64,000 nt of DNA, from the NCBI GenBank assembly GCA_050186825.1, contig JBFWYD010000059.1:1-64000 (forward strand). The letters run 5' to 3'. Below the pieces are notes generated by a model. The model was not told where the DNA came from. It saw only the letters and a program-made list of their open reading frames with translations, and made no database searches. Positions 1 to 8,736 of the stretch are shown here, piece by piece (the stretch's first letter is position 1; each line of letters starts with the position of its first letter). The translations under genes and the position numbers were made by a program. This stretch comes from NORP233 sp050186825 (GTDB taxonomy: Bacteria; Planctomycetota; J058).

Positions 1-55
1 TCGTCGTGTACGGGGGCCCAGAGGGAACCAGGACTCACCGAGCTCTGCTCGAGGG

Positions 56-799
56 ATGAACCAGAGGTCAGCGCGGTGGCCCCCTGGTAGACCGTCAAAC
101 CGACCAGTACCCCACCGTCATTGGGGCGAAGCCTCCCAGGCCGCCTCGCCCGAGGTGCGGGCGCCCTCGAACTGGCTGGTCTGGCTCACCGCCCTCCGGG
201 AGGACCACAACGCGCGCTGCGCGCTCGAGGCGCTCTGCGCGCAGGTCGGGTGGGTGCCGCGCGACACGCTGGAGAGCCTCACGGCCGGCCAGCTCGAGGA
301 CGAGACCGGCTGGCACGGAGGCGACAGCCTGACCCGCGTCGTCACTCGGCTGATTCGAGAGAGCCTGGTCCACGCGACCAAGCCTGATCAGGCGTCGCTG
401 AAGGCCACTCGCCCCGGGCGCGAATGGCTCGCCGCGAACCTCTCGTTCGCGAGCCACGAGGCCTTCATGCGAGCCGGCCTCGCGCTCATGAGGCTGGCCC
501 TGCCCAGGTGGCGTCAGGACCTGGGCGACGACTGGAGGCTGCCGAGGGTCTGCGAGACCCTCGAGGACTGGATCGAGTGCCCCTGTGACCCCTGCTGGCA
601 GGGCTGGCTGTTCTGGCACCGGAAGACGCCTGGGATCTCCGGCGCGATCGAGCTCATGAGGCGAGAGAGCCAGGAGGCAACCATCCGCCTCGAGGTCTGC
701 GGCGAGCTCGCCCCGTGGGCGCTCGGCCTGAAAGACCCTGTTCGTGAGCGGGCGGAGGCTCGCCGTCTGGGTCGGCAGCTCGAGGAGGACTCGCCGTGA
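56..799 (+). CDS. hypothetical protein, possible winged-helix segment
   Basis: 247 residues from an ATG. I do not recognise the family. Residues about 40-125 alternate short helices and a turn pattern that could be a winged helix, ending in a short basic stretch around ATRPGREW; the C-terminal half is Trp/Cys-rich (ECPCDPCWQGW near residue 175). There is no signal peptide or membrane segment. The stop overlaps the start of the next gene by 4 bp (GTGA), so the two are probably co-transcribed and translationally coupled. The first 35 residues are Pro/Arg-rich and low in complexity, so the true start may lie further in. The promoter, if any, is outside the window. Confidence 0.55.
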   Translation: MNQRSARWPPGRPSNRPVPHRHWGEASQAASPEVRAPSNWLVWLTALREDHNARCALEALCAQVGWVPRDTLESLTAGQLEDETGWHGGDSLTRVVTRLIRESLVHATKPDQASLKATRPGREWLAANLSFASHEAFMRAGLALMRLALPRWRQDLGDDWRLPRVCETLEDWIECPCDPCWQGWLFWHRKTPGISGAIELMRRESQEATIRLEVCGELAPWALGLKDPVRERAEARRLGRQLEEDSP

Positions 800-1683
800 C
801 CGAGGCGCGAGACGGCCTCCATGACATGGTCGCTGGCCGTCAGGCAAGCCAGGCCCCGGACCCGTCCCTTGGACCCCCGCAGGAACCGACGGGAGTGGCG
901 AGAGGTCCTGGGGCTCGTCTCGTCGTGTTCGTCGTAGTTGTGTTCCTGGGGCTCGCCGCGCTCCCGCTTTGGCTGCTCGACTCGATCTTCTTCGGGCTCG
1001 TCGTGGGAGCAGTCGGTCTCTTGGTCCTGGCCGCGATCGGCGAGCGCTGGCCAGTTGCAGCGCGAGCGTGCCTGACGCTCCTCGCCATGGCTTACCTGCT
1101 GCCGTCCGGCTGCGTCCTGATCTCGGACGGATTCCTCAACTACCGCATCTCCCAGGTCGTCGTCTATCGGGCCGAGGAGGCAGGTTCGCTGCGTGGCGTG
1201 ACCGTCGAGACGATCGTCGCCTCCTCGTCCCGGGTGGACGAGCGGATCCTCCCTGGGCTGGAGTACTGCACGGGAGGCGCTCTCTTCGGCGTTCACGTCT
1301 TCCTCCACGACGACGGGCTGAGCGCCGAGCGCGGCAAGATCGATGGGGCCTACGTCACGAACCCGCGGACGGGTGCCAGGCTGCCGCTCACCTTCACGAG
1401 TGAGGTCCGGGTGCTGCTGGAGTCACGGACCTTCCCCGACGGCTGGATCCCCTTTCAGAAGGGCTGGCGCAACCCAGCTGGCTACGGGGAGGACTTCCAG
1501 CGGGGCCGGTGCGGCCTGCGCGACGCCGCCCTCGGAGTCGATCTGGACTCGCTCGGGGAGGGGCTCCTGCTGGTCCTCGACATCCACCTGGACAAGGGGG
1601 GCCGCGTCACGACGCACCACCTCGAGCTCCCGCTGAATCGCTCCGTGGAGTGGCACAGCGGGATCGCCATCCACAGCCCATGA
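796..1683 (+). CDS. hypothetical membrane protein
   Basis: 295 residues from a GTG that overlaps the upstream stop by 4 bp. After a Pro/Gly-rich cytoplasmic N-terminus come hydrophobic stretches at roughly residues 42-62 and 66-85 (near-continuous Val/Leu/Gly) and another at about 95-112; the remaining 180 residues are hydrophilic and probably a single globular domain on the far side of the membrane. No known catalytic motif is visible. It forms a two-gene unit with the preceding gene and converges on the minus-strand gene that ends at 1700. Function unknown. Confidence 0.6.
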   Translation: MTEARDGLHDMVAGRQASQAPDPSLGPPQEPTGVARGPGARLVVFVVVVFLGLAALPLWLLDSIFFGLVVGAVGLLVLAAIGERWPVAARACLTLLAMAYLLPSGCVLISDGFLNYRISQVVVYRAEEAGSLRGVTVETIVASSSRVDERILPGLEYCTGGALFGVHVFLHDDGLSAERGKIDGAYVTNPRTGARLPLTFTSEVRVLLESRTFPDGWIPFQKGWRNPAGYGEDFQRGRCGLRDAALGVDLDSLGEGLLLVLDIHLDKGGRVTTHHLELPLNRSVEWHSGIAIHSP

Positions 1684-1699
1684 AGGGCGATCCGCTCAA

Positions 1700-2140
1700 T
1701 CAAGGGGAGCTGCGGCCTGCTTCGCTCGACGGGGGGAGTCGCCCCCAGAGCAGGTAGTACACGAATCCCAACACGCCGCAGGACGCGAAGCCCAGCAGCG
1801 CAATGAGCGCGGGCAAGCGACCGGCGCGCCGCCTGGCGTCGGCCAGGTTCGCGAGGCACATGGGAACGCTCCCGAACCAGACGGAGACCGTGGCGCCGAA
1901 GCAGATCACCAGCAAGGCGATCGCGCCGAGCTCGACCTCGGGCTCGACGACGGAGAAGACCTCGCCCCCGGCGACGACTCGGCCCTCAGCGAAGGCCGAT
2001 CCGAAGATCCCCGCAGCCACGAGCATGGCCAGCGCATAGGGGACGAACACGAACAGCCAGTCGGTGTTGGCTCGCCGCAGGCCGTCGGGAGTCGCCGACT
2101 CGTCCCTCGAGGAAGCGAGGTCGGGCTCGCGGGTGGTCAT
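1700..2140 (-). CDS. small membrane protein, three predicted transmembrane segments
   Basis: 146 residues starting at an ATG (complement 2138-2140) that overlaps the stop of the upstream frame by 4 bp (ATGA). Three hydrophobic segments are clear: around residues 24-46, 62-85 and 108-130. A charged N-terminus (MTTREPDLASS) precedes the first. No family recognised. It is the last gene of a short minus-strand unit behind the RING-like gene, which itself carries two C-terminal membrane segments, so both products may work at the membrane. A much longer open frame continues upstream of this ATG, but its composition is that of a shadow frame and the overlap argues for the internal start. Confidence 0.6.
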   Translation of the reverse strand: MTTREPDLASSRDESATPDGLRRANTDWLFVFVPYALAMLVAAGIFGSAFAEGRVVAGGEVFSVVEPEVELGAIALLVICFGATVSVWFGSVPMCLANLADARRRAGRLPALIALLGFASCGVLGFVYYLLWGRLPPSSEAGRSSP

Positions 2141-3344
2141 GCCGTGCCCTCGACCGGGTCGTGGTCGCCAGCGCCGGGCGAGTCCACGCCCTCGTCCACG
2201 TCTCGGCGCCGACGGCCACGCTGCCGCGGGCCCCGGTCCTCGACCCCGATCCGGGGCACGAACCACAGCAGGAAGGCGCCGAGCAGCGCGCAGGCCAGGA
2301 TCCACGCTACGCCCTGACCGCCCTTGGCGTGGAGCAGCGTGGCCGCGGCGAGCCCCAGGAGCGAGCCCGGGATCGCGCCGTAGACGATCAGGCCGAAGCA
2401 GGAGAAGGCGCTCTCGCCCAGGGCGCGCTCGTCTTGGAGCTGTCGCTCCCAGTTCGCGGGGAGCGGGCGCGCGCGCGGGAAGCGTCGCCCCAGCTCGGCC
2501 TCGATCGGCTGGGCGACAGCGAGGTCGATGATCGTCCGCTCCTCGCAGACGGGGCAAATCGAGACCACACAGTCGTGGGGCACCACGCTGTCTGCTCGTC
2601 CACGTGGCCGAGCAGACAGCGTGGGTGAAACGCCGCCTCGCAGGAGTTGCAGCGGAGGGGCTCCCCATCGACAGGCAGGTCGCACTCGGCACAGGTCGCG
2701 GGAGGTTGATCCAGCAAGCGGTCGAGGAAGCGTCCGCGGAAGTCCGCCCACCGCTCGCCGTCGAGCGCGGATAGCGAGGCCCGCCAGGCACCGAGGCTCT
2801 GCAGGTCAGGGACCTCGAACGCGATCAGTCCCGCGAATGACCCGATCGCGCCCCCGACGTCGGTCACCTGCTCCAGAACCAGCTGCGCCCACTCGGCGTG
2901 CTCGCACGCGCCGACGTAGCAGCGAGCACAGGCCAGACGAGCCCGCCCCAGCTCGAGCGCCTCCCGCTGCAGCGTGCGCTCCTCACTGCCCTCAGGGACG
3001 AGCCGCTCGAGCAGGGCCAGAGAGGCGCTGAGCGTGACCTCCCGGGACTCCCGGTAGCCGAGCAGGGCGTCGCCCGCGGCCGCGACCTCCAACCACTCCT
3101 CGAGCCGGAGCGGCTCCGCTGCCGGGACCCCCAGGGCGCGCGCGGCGATGAGGCTGCCGAGCCGGGCCGCGAGCTCCAGGCGCTCGCGCCCGATCCGACC
3201 GATCCGGGCGCGGGCCTCGAGGTGCTCGGGGCCGTTCGAGCCGAAGCGGCGCTCGACGGCGGCCAGGTAGCGCCCGTCGGCCTCGGGGTCGCCCTGCCCC
3301 GCGGCGCGCTCCAGCTCGCGCAGCGCCTCGTCGCCTGCCTCCAC
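2137..3344 (-). pseudogene. RING-like zinc-binding membrane protein, interrupted by a -1 frameshift
   Basis: The first frame starts at a GTG (3344) and codes about 250 residues of helical protein, then a zinc-binding pattern (CAECDLPV, CNSC, FHPRCLLGH). Around 2570-2585 the sense shifts to another frame that supplies the last pair (CPVCEER) and then two hydrophobic segments (about FGLIVYGAIPGSLLG and WILACALLGAFLLWF) before stopping at 2137 with an ATGA overlap to the next gene. One missing base restores a protein of about 402 residues. The break abuts a 42-bp near-perfect palindrome (2583-2624) and a CCCC run, so it may be an assembly error and not decay. The pattern of Cys/His pairs resembles a RING or treble-clef ribbon; a related module is in the gene at 24126-24827. 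A TAGGGT box lies 6 nt before the GTG. Confidence 0.6.
2583..2624. repeat. 42-bp near-perfect palindrome inside a coding region
   Basis: Two perfect 16-base arms (first arm starts CCACGCTGTCTG) flank a 10-base centre whose middle eight bases, CCACGTGG, are themselves palindromic. Only one base pair in the whole 42 bp is mismatched. It lies within the RING-like gene, directly beside the point where the reading frame breaks. Confidence 0.9.
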
Positions 3345-3350
3345 GGCCCG

Positions 3351-3356
3351 ACCCTA
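3351..3356 (-). promoter_or_regulatory. putative -10 box (TAGGGT), leaderless arrangement
   Basis: On the minus strand TAGGGT is followed by six bases and then the GTG start of the RING-like gene at 3344. There is no room for a Shine-Dalgarno sequence downstream of a transcription start placed 6-8 nt after the box. The same spacing recurs in front of at least nine other genes in the window. Confidence 0.45.
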
Positions 3357-3561
3357 GCCCTCGGACCCTCGCGCGGCCAGGCACGGACGAGCGAGCGTCC
3401 GATCCGGACGGGTCGCCACAGGACGACTCCCGCTTGGGGCGCGCGCCGGGACGTAAGCGGAGGCCCGCTGGAGCCTTCCGGCTCCGCGGGCTCGGCGCCG
3501 CAACGCTTTGGGCGAGGTCCGCCCCGTGCGCTGGGTTCACCCGGAAGGCAGGGAGGACGTG

Positions 3562-4545
3562 ATGCACCGGAGCGAGTGGGAGCCGTCGACCGCCAGCGCC
3601 TGGGACCCGGGCTCGCTCCGCGACCTGCTGCTCCAGGACGTGCGCCAGCGCCGGGTCGCCCCGCCCGAGGGGGAGACGCGGGTCCTCTGCGCCGAGCGCT
3701 ACGAGCTCGAGGGCACGCTGGGGCGCGGCGGGCAGGCCAGCGTGTTCGCGGCCATGGACCGCGAGCTCGAGCGGCCCGTGGCCCTCAAGGTGGTGCACGC
3801 CGACAGCGCCGCGGCCGCCGCGCGGCTGCGCAACGAGGGGCGGCTCCTCTGCCAGCTCCGCCACCCGAGCGTGGTCCGCGCCTACGACGCCGGGCTCTAC
3901 CGGGGCCGCCCGGCCGTGGTGCTCGAGCGCCTCAGCGGCCGCTCCCTCCGCGACCTGACCCGCCGCGGGCCGCTCCCCTGGGAGCGGGCCGCGCCGCTGC
4001 TCCAGGGGCTGTTCGCCGCGGTCGCGCACGTCCACGCGGCGGGCGTGGTGCATCGCGACCTCAAGCTCGACAACGTGATGGTCGAGCGCGACGGCGCCGC
4101 GCGGCTGATCGACTTCGGCCTGGCCCGCCGGCTCAGCGACGCCTGCAGCATGACGCTCGACGGCCGCGTGGTCGGGACCCTGGCCTACATGTCGCCCGAG
4201 CGGCTCACGAACCAGGAGGCCTCGCCCGCGAGCGACGTCTACGCGCTCGGCGTCCTGGCCTATCGCGCCCTCTCCGGCCAGCGGCCCTTCGGGGAGGGCT
4301 CGCTCAAGGACCGCGTGCGCGGCAAGGCCCAGCTGCTGCCCCTCGACTGCTTCGACATCCCCGCCCCGCTGGCCGCGGTCGTCCACGCGGCCCTGGCCTG
4401 CGACCCGTCCGAGCGGCCGGCCGACGGGCGGCGCCTGCTCCATCGCTGGGAAGCGGCCTGCGCCGAGGCCGAGGCGCCCAAGCGGCCGCGCGTCCGCCGC
4501 TCCCGCCGGCGGGTCCCCCGCTCGGGGCGCCTGGCCCGCCGCTAG
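3562..4545 (+). CDS. Ser/Thr protein kinase, cytoplasmic
   Basis: 327 residues from the ATG at 3562, chosen because GGGAGG lies 5 nt upstream; an in-frame extension to 3508 has no ribosome site. The kinase domain spans about residues 48-310: glycine loop LGRGGQASVF, catalytic Lys in VALKVV, HRDLKLDN near residue 164, DFGLA near 184, SPE in the activation segment and DVYALGV. All core catalytic residues are present, so it should be active. There is no membrane segment and no PASTA or WD domain; the protein ends with a strongly basic tail (repeated Arg). Bacterial Hanks-type kinases of this form phosphorylate cytosolic partners; nothing adjacent identifies a substrate. Confidence 0.9.
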   Translation: MHRSEWEPSTASAWDPGSLRDLLLQDVRQRRVAPPEGETRVLCAERYELEGTLGRGGQASVFAAMDRELERPVALKVVHADSAAAAARLRNEGRLLCQLRHPSVVRAYDAGLYRGRPAVVLERLSGRSLRDLTRRGPLPWERAAPLLQGLFAAVAHVHAAGVVHRDLKLDNVMVERDGAARLIDFGLARRLSDACSMTLDGRVVGTLAYMSPERLTNQEASPASDVYALGVLAYRALSGQRPFGEGSLKDRVRGKAQLLPLDCFDIPAPLAAVVHAALACDPSERPADGRRLLHRWEAACAEAEAPKRPRVRRSRRRVPRSGRLARR

Positions 4546-4639
4546 CCCTAAGTCCTTTTACTGCAACTCGGGGTGCCTCGTTCTACGGGCGCCTCTGGAC
4601 GCGTAACGCCTTCGGCGTTGACGTCCGGCGCTTCGTTTC

Positions 4640-4661
4640 GGTCCGTTTTGGACCTTGTTTG
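4640..4661 (+). terminator. possible weak intrinsic terminator
   Basis: GGTCC-GTTTT-GGACC forms a five-pair hairpin followed by TTGTTT, in the gap between the kinase gene and the zinc-ribbon gene. A second hairpin with a UUCG-type loop (AACGCCTTCGGCGTT, 4605-4619) lies just upstream. The stem is short, so read-through is likely; either hairpin could equally be part of the leader of the downstream gene. Confidence 0.35.
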
Positions 4662-4731
4662 CTTGACTTACTGCATGGCAGCTGGGCCGTCGTCTTGCCC
4701 TTTGGGTCTCCCAGAAGAAAGGGAGAGACGA

Positions 4732-5646
4732 ATGAGCCAGACCACTGCCACCACCACCCGGAAGTCCTCGAAGATCCGCTTCGCCTGCGAGCACTGCGGC
4801 GACCGCCTGAGCGTCCCCGCCGCCTACGCCGGCCAGCGCGGCAAGTGCCACGCCTGCAAGCGGGTGATCCAGATCCCCGCGGCCTCGATCCAGCCGGAGC
4901 GCTCGCGGCGCGCGCACCCCGCCGTCGGCGCCCCGCTCCAGCTGCAGCCCGCCCCCGAGCGCTCCTCGCACGTCGCGGGCTGGAGCGACCAGGCGCAGGC
5001 GGCCAAGCCCACGCGCCAGCGGCAGGTGCCCTGCGTCGAGTGCGGCGGCCTGTTCCCAGGCGACGGCATGCTCTGCAAGGAGTGCAAGCGGGGCAAGCGG
5101 ACCAAGCGCGCCAACCTCCGCCCGGCGCGCGACCTCGCGGGCGAGGCCCACGTGCGCGCGATCGCCTTCTGGCAGGTCCTCGGCGGCGGGCTCGGGACCG
5201 TCGGCGCGCTGCTCGCCACCGCGTTGCTGCTGACCCGCGGTGTGATGGGGATGGCCTTCGCGCCCATGATCCTGGTGGCCGCGCTCCCGGCGGTGCTGGT
5301 GTTCGCGATCGGCTACGGCCTGTGGCGCTACCACACCTGGAGCCGCTGGCTGAACGTGGCCCTCTCCGGGCTCGCGCTCCTGGGCACCTGCGTGGGCCTG
5401 GTCAGCCAGTTCGCGCTGCCCACGCTGCTCGGCGCGCTGATCAACGTGCTCTGGCACGGCTCCATGATCTGGGTGCTCGTGACCAAGGAGCACATCTTCA
5501 CGCCCGACTACCGCGAGGCCGCCCACCGCTCGCACCGCGCGGTCCCCTTCTGGTCCAGCCCCTTCTTCTGGATCCCGGCCGCGCTGATCCTGATCTGCGT
5601 GCTCGCGGCGATCGCCCTGATCGGCTCGACGATCGTGATTCGCTGA
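4732..5646 (+). CDS. double zinc-ribbon multi-pass membrane protein
   Basis: 304 residues from an ATG preceded by AAAGGGAGAG. Two zinc ribbons stand at the N-terminus: CEHCGDRL...CHACKR at about residues 18-40 and CVECGG...CKECKRG at about 101-120. The first has the Zn-ribbon plus VPAAYAGQRGKC wording common in planctomycete proteins, where such ribbons precede membrane segments. About five hydrophobic segments follow (from near residue 144 to the C-terminus). It stands alone between a kinase and the sigma-factor gene. I infer a membrane protein of unknown role with a cytoplasmic metal-binding head. Confidence 0.75.
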   Translation: MSQTTATTTRKSSKIRFACEHCGDRLSVPAAYAGQRGKCHACKRVIQIPAASIQPERSRRAHPAVGAPLQLQPAPERSSHVAGWSDQAQAAKPTRQRQVPCVECGGLFPGDGMLCKECKRGKRTKRANLRPARDLAGEAHVRAIAFWQVLGGGLGTVGALLATALLLTRGVMGMAFAPMILVAALPAVLVFAIGYGLWRYHTWSRWLNVALSGLALLGTCVGLVSQFALPTLLGALINVLWHGSMIWVLVTKEHIFTPDYREAAHRSHRAVPFWSSPFFWIPAALILICVLAAIALIGSTIVIR

Positions 5647-5651
5647 GAGAC

Positions 5652-5678
5652 GCGTAGCCCGCGTCAGCGGGCGGAGCC
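5652..5678. repeat. GTCA-centred palindromic repeat, copy 1
   Basis: CCCGC-GTCA-GCGGG followed by CGGAGCC, just after a gene stop. Related copies lie at 7371-7398, 7405-7432 and, inverted, near 60776-60796. The family looks like a REP-type short interspersed palindrome located between genes. Confidence 0.5.
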
Positions 5679-5744
5679 GATAGTGAAGACGGCGCGCGCG
5701 GTCTCCCGCGCGCGCCGTCGCCGTTCCGGCCTGCGAGCGTCCGT

Positions 5745-7223
5745 CTACTCGTCGGCGGCGGGGACGGGGGCGGCGGCGCCGCCGGCGGTGCTGCCGCCGA
5801 CCTCCTCCCAGAAGCCGCGCAGCTGGTTGCGGCGCTGGGGGAGCTGGAGCTTCTGCAGCGCGCCGACCTCGATCTGGCGGATGCGCTCGCGCGAGACCTT
5901 GAAGATCGCGCCCACCTCCTCGAGCGTGTAGGTGTAGCCGTCGCCCAGGCCGTAGCGCAGCTTGAGCACCTCGCGCTCGCGGTAGCTGAGCGTCTTGAGC
6001 AGCCCCTGGATGCTCTCGCGCAGCATGGCCTGCTGGCTGGCGTCGACCGGGGTCTCGCTCTTCTGGTCCTCGATCAGCTCGCCGAAGAAGCCCTCCTCGC
6101 CGCTGCCGTAGGGTTGGTCCAGCGAGAGCGAGCTGCGGTGCAGCTCGAGCAGGCGCGTGACCTCCTTGATCGGGAGGCCGCTGATCCGCGCCATCTCCTC
6201 CAGCGAGGGCTCGCGCCCGTGGCGCTTCTGGAAGTCCTCCTTGTCGTCGATCAGCCGGTTCAGGTTGTTGATCGCGTGGATGGGGATCCGCACCGTGCGC
6301 GACTGATAGGCGATCGAGCGCGTGATCGTCTGCTTGATCCACCAGGTGGCGTAGGTCGAGAACTTGTTCCCGCGGCTGGCCTGGTAGCGGTCGAGCGCCT
6401 TCATCAGGCCGGTGTTGCCCTCCTGGATCAGGTCCAGGAAGGGGAGCCCCTTGTTGCGGAACTTCTTGGCGATGCTCACGACCAGGCGCAGGTTCTTGCG
6501 CGAGAGCGCCTTCTTGGCCTCCTCGTAGCGCGTCTTGGCCTGCTCGACGTGGTTCACGTAGAAGGCGAGCGCGTCGCTGCTCATGTGCGCGATCAGCTCC
6601 AGCTCGCGCTGCTCGCGGCCGAGCACCTCGAGCTCGCGCTTCGCCTCGTCGGCGCGCCGCCCCTCGTAGAGCGCGCGCTGCCGGGCCAGCGTGGCCAGGC
6701 GCGACTGCAGCACCTCGAGCTGCTCGACGGCGGGGACCAGCCGGGACATCTGGATCCGGTAGGGCAGGAGCACCGCGGCCACGTCGAGCAGGCGGGCGGC
6801 CATGGCGCGCCGGAGCAGGGCCCGCTCCTCGGGGCGGCGGTTGGCCTCGAGGTAGCTGCGCAGCATGCGCGCGTGCTCGGCGACCTCGCGGCGGACGACC
6901 GGGAGGATCATCTTCAGGTCGCGGCGGATGCGCTCCTTCTTGGGGTTGTCGTTGGCCTCGATCAGGAGCACGCGGTCGACGGGGAGCTGCCCGCTGAGGA
7001 TCTTGTCCAGGAGCCGGATCGCGTGCGTGAGCGCGTAGCCGTTGCTCATGATCCGCTCGCGGTAGGCCCGTCGCGACTCCTCGAGCTCCCGCGCCAGCAC
7101 CCGCTCCTCCTCCACGGAGATGGGCGGGATCACGCTCATTTGGTTGAGGTAGACCTTGACGAGGTCTTGATCGCGCTCGCGGTCGCGCTCGCGCTGGCGC
7201 TCGCGCAGATGAGGAGGGGCCAT
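5745..7223 (-). CDS. rpoD: primary-type RNA polymerase sigma-70 factor
   Basis: 492 residues. Start set at the ATG (complement 7221-7223) because a well-spaced promoter ends six bases before it. Region 1.2 is near residues 17-47 (VKVYLNQM, EEERVLARELE). A poorly conserved helical spacer of more than 200 residues follows, as in planctomycete RpoD. Region 2 is intact (NLRLVVSIAKKF, LDLIQEGNTGLMKALDRY, FSTYATWWIKQTITRSI), then region 3 (REPSLEEMARISGLP) and region 4 (LSYREREVLKLRYGLGDGY, with the helix-turn-helix SRERIRQIE). The mix of a primary-type region 2 with no long region 1.1 suggests the housekeeping sigma or a close paralogue; I cannot tell which without the rest of the genome. Transcribed alone, divergent from the CBS gene. 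Confidence 0.9.
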   Translation of the reverse strand: MAPPHLRERQRERDRERDQDLVKVYLNQMSVIPPISVEEERVLARELEESRRAYRERIMSNGYALTHAIRLLDKILSGQLPVDRVLLIEANDNPKKERIRRDLKMILPVVRREVAEHARMLRSYLEANRRPEERALLRRAMAARLLDVAAVLLPYRIQMSRLVPAVEQLEVLQSRLATLARQRALYEGRRADEAKRELEVLGREQRELELIAHMSSDALAFYVNHVEQAKTRYEEAKKALSRKNLRLVVSIAKKFRNKGLPFLDLIQEGNTGLMKALDRYQASRGNKFSTYATWWIKQTITRSIAYQSRTVRIPIHAINNLNRLIDDKEDFQKRHGREPSLEEMARISGLPIKEVTRLLELHRSSLSLDQPYGSGEEGFFGELIEDQKSETPVDASQQAMLRESIQGLLKTLSYREREVLKLRYGLGDGYTYTLEEVGAIFKVSRERIRQIEVGALQKLQLPQRRNQLRGFWEEVGGSTAGGAAAPVPAADE

Positions 7224-7229
7224 GGCGCG

Positions 7230-7258
7230 AGTATAGGGCGCCCTTGTGACAGCGTAAA
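7230..7258 (-). promoter_or_regulatory. sigma-70-type promoter of the sigma-factor gene, leaderless
   Basis: Minus strand: -35 TTTACG (7253-7258), exactly 17 bases, -10 TATACT (7230-7235), then six bases to the ATG. Transcription would start on or next to the initiation codon. This is the best promoter match in the window. Confidence 0.65.
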
Positions 7259-7370
7259 CGGGACTCGACCCGGCCCGTCCCACCCGCAGGACGACGTCGC
7301 CCGGGCGCGACACGAGGCTCGCGTCGCCGGGACGGATCGCGGACCTTGGGGCGGCGCGCCGGTTGCTCGG

Positions 7371-7432
7371 GCGAAGCCGCGTCAGAGGCGGAGCGGAGAT
7401 CACCGCGAAGCCGCGTCAGCGGCGGAGCAGAG
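7371..7432. repeat. GTCA-centred palindromic repeat, two tandem copies
   Basis: Two 28-base copies beginning GCGAAGCCGCGTCAG at 7371 and 7405, 34 bases apart. They differ at a few positions, so they are old. They lie in the leader of the CBS gene, upstream of its ribosome site. Confidence 0.6.
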
Positions 7433-7461
7433 AGCACGCCGCGCACGACCGAGGAGGGGAC

Positions 7462-7857
7462 ATGCTCGGCAAGGTCAGCGACTGGATGACTAAGGAGCTC
7501 GTGCACGTGCCGCCCGCGCGGAGCGCGCGCGAGGCGATCGCGGCCATGGAGGCGGCGGGGGTCCGGCACCTGCTCGTGCTCGACGGCGGGCGCCTGGCCG
7601 GCATCCTCTCGGCCCGCGACCTGGTGCGCGTGAACCTGACCAACCCGGGGCGCGTGCTCGACCTCGACGGCTGCACGGCCGGCGAGATCATGACGCCCGC
7701 CCCGCTCGAGACCACCGAGCCCGAGACCCCGCTCGCGCGCGCGGCGGCGCGGATGCGCGACCGCGGCGTCGACGCCCTGCCCGTGCTGGCGCAGGGCGAG
7801 CTGGTCGGGATCATCTCCGCCGCCGACGTCCTGCGCGCGGTGGCGCAGGGGGAGTAG
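7462..7857 (+). CDS. tandem CBS-domain protein
   Basis: 131 residues, essentially a single Bateman module: CBS1 about residues 5-60 (DWMTKELVHVPP, AMEAAGVRHLLVLD, GILSARDLV) and CBS2 about 70-128 (IMTPAPLETT, AARMRDRGVDALPVL, VGIISAADVLRA). Such modules bind adenosine nucleotides and often regulate a partner. The start at 7462 is fixed by GAGGAGG five bases upstream; an in-frame extension to 7363 would run through the palindromic repeats. The stop is 5 bp before the universal-stress gene, so both are probably one transcript reporting on cellular energy state. Confidence 0.88.
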   Translation: MLGKVSDWMTKELVHVPPARSAREAIAAMEAAGVRHLLVLDGGRLAGILSARDLVRVNLTNPGRVLDLDGCTAGEIMTPAPLETTEPETPLARAAARMRDRGVDALPVLAQGELVGIISAADVLRAVAQGE

Positions 7858-7862
7858 CGCAC

Positions 7863-8732
7863 GTGTTCAAGAAGACCCTGATCCCGCTCGACGGCTCCGA
7901 GACCGCGGAGCTCGTCCTCCAGCCGGTCGCCCGGCTGATCGGCCGCCAGGACGTGGGCGTCACCAGCCTGCTGCGCGTGTGCGGGCCGGGCGAAGAGGCC
8001 GCGGCCGAGGACTACCTCAAGGCGGTCCGCAAGCGGCTGATGGAGCGCTCGATCCCCGCCAGCGTGACGGTGACCACGGGCGACCCGGCCGAGCAGATCG
8101 TGGCCCGCGCCAGCGACGAGGGCCACGACCTGATCGCCATGGCCAGCCACGGCCACGGGGGGATCACCCGCTGGGTGCGCGGGAGCGTGGCGGAGCGCGT
8201 GCTCCGCTCCAGCCCCGTGCCGCTCCTGCTCTGCACGCCGCGCACGCTGACGCCGGGGAGCGACGTCTGCTTCCGCCGGATCCTCGTCCCGCACGACGGC
8301 TCCGAGCTGGCCGACGAGGTCCTGCCGCTGGTGCAGGAGGTGGCGCGGCTCTACGGCTCGCGCGTGGTCGTGCTCCGGGTCGAGCCCCTGGCCCTGCCCG
8401 ACCCCGAGGGGCGGATCCTGGCCCGCAGCGAGCGCGAGGTGCGCGCCGCGCTCGAGGCCTCGCTCGACCGCTGGTCGAAGGCCGGGCTCGACCTCGAGCT
8501 GCGCGGCGAGCTGGGCGACCCTGCCCAGCGCGTGCTCGAGACGGTCGAGGCGCTCGGGATCGACCTGGTCGCGCTCTCGACCCACGGCCGCTCGGGCTGG
8601 TCGCGCTGGTGGTTCGGCTCGGTGGCCGAGGCGGTGCTGCGGCGCTGCCACGCGCCGCTCCTCGTGCACCGCGCCCAACCCGGCAACCAGCCCGGCGACC
8701 AGGAGCCCAGCAAGCAGCGGCCGGCGAGCTGA
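7863..8732 (+). CDS. tandem universal stress protein (UspA type)
   Basis: 289 residues from a GTG, two Usp domains in one chain. Domain 1 covers about 1-135 (TLIPLDGSE at the start and the ATP-type loop ASHGHGGITRWVRGSVAERV); domain 2 covers about 138-275 (ILVPHDGSEL, STHGRSGWSRWWFGSVAEAV). Both domains keep the G-2X-G-9X-G-S-type nucleotide loop, so both may bind ATP. A short polar tail follows. It lies 5 bp after the CBS gene and 4 bp before the CoA-transferase, implying one operon. Confidence 0.88.
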   Translation: MFKKTLIPLDGSETAELVLQPVARLIGRQDVGVTSLLRVCGPGEEAAAEDYLKAVRKRLMERSIPASVTVTTGDPAEQIVARASDEGHDLIAMASHGHGGITRWVRGSVAERVLRSSPVPLLLCTPRTLTPGSDVCFRRILVPHDGSELADEVLPLVQEVARLYGSRVVVLRVEPLALPDPEGRILARSEREVRAALEASLDRWSKAGLDLELRGELGDPAQRVLETVEALGIDLVALSTHGRSGWSRWWFGSVAEAVLRRCHAPLLVHRAQPGNQPGDQEPSKQRPAS

Positions 8733-8736
8733 GCGC

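Noticed and set aside
2550..2630. programmed -1 frameshift in the RING-like gene
   Set aside because: No slippery heptamer was seen at the junction, and the hairpin lies upstream of, not downstream from, the point where frames change.
2898..5657. 919-codon open frame on the plus strand
   Set aside because: Arg/Pro/Gly-rich shadow of the kinase and zinc-ribbon genes; typical of GC-rich third-position bias.
4558..7569. 1003-codon minus-strand frame across the sigma-factor region
   Set aside because: No family wording; it overlaps the clear RpoD frame and consists of shadow composition.
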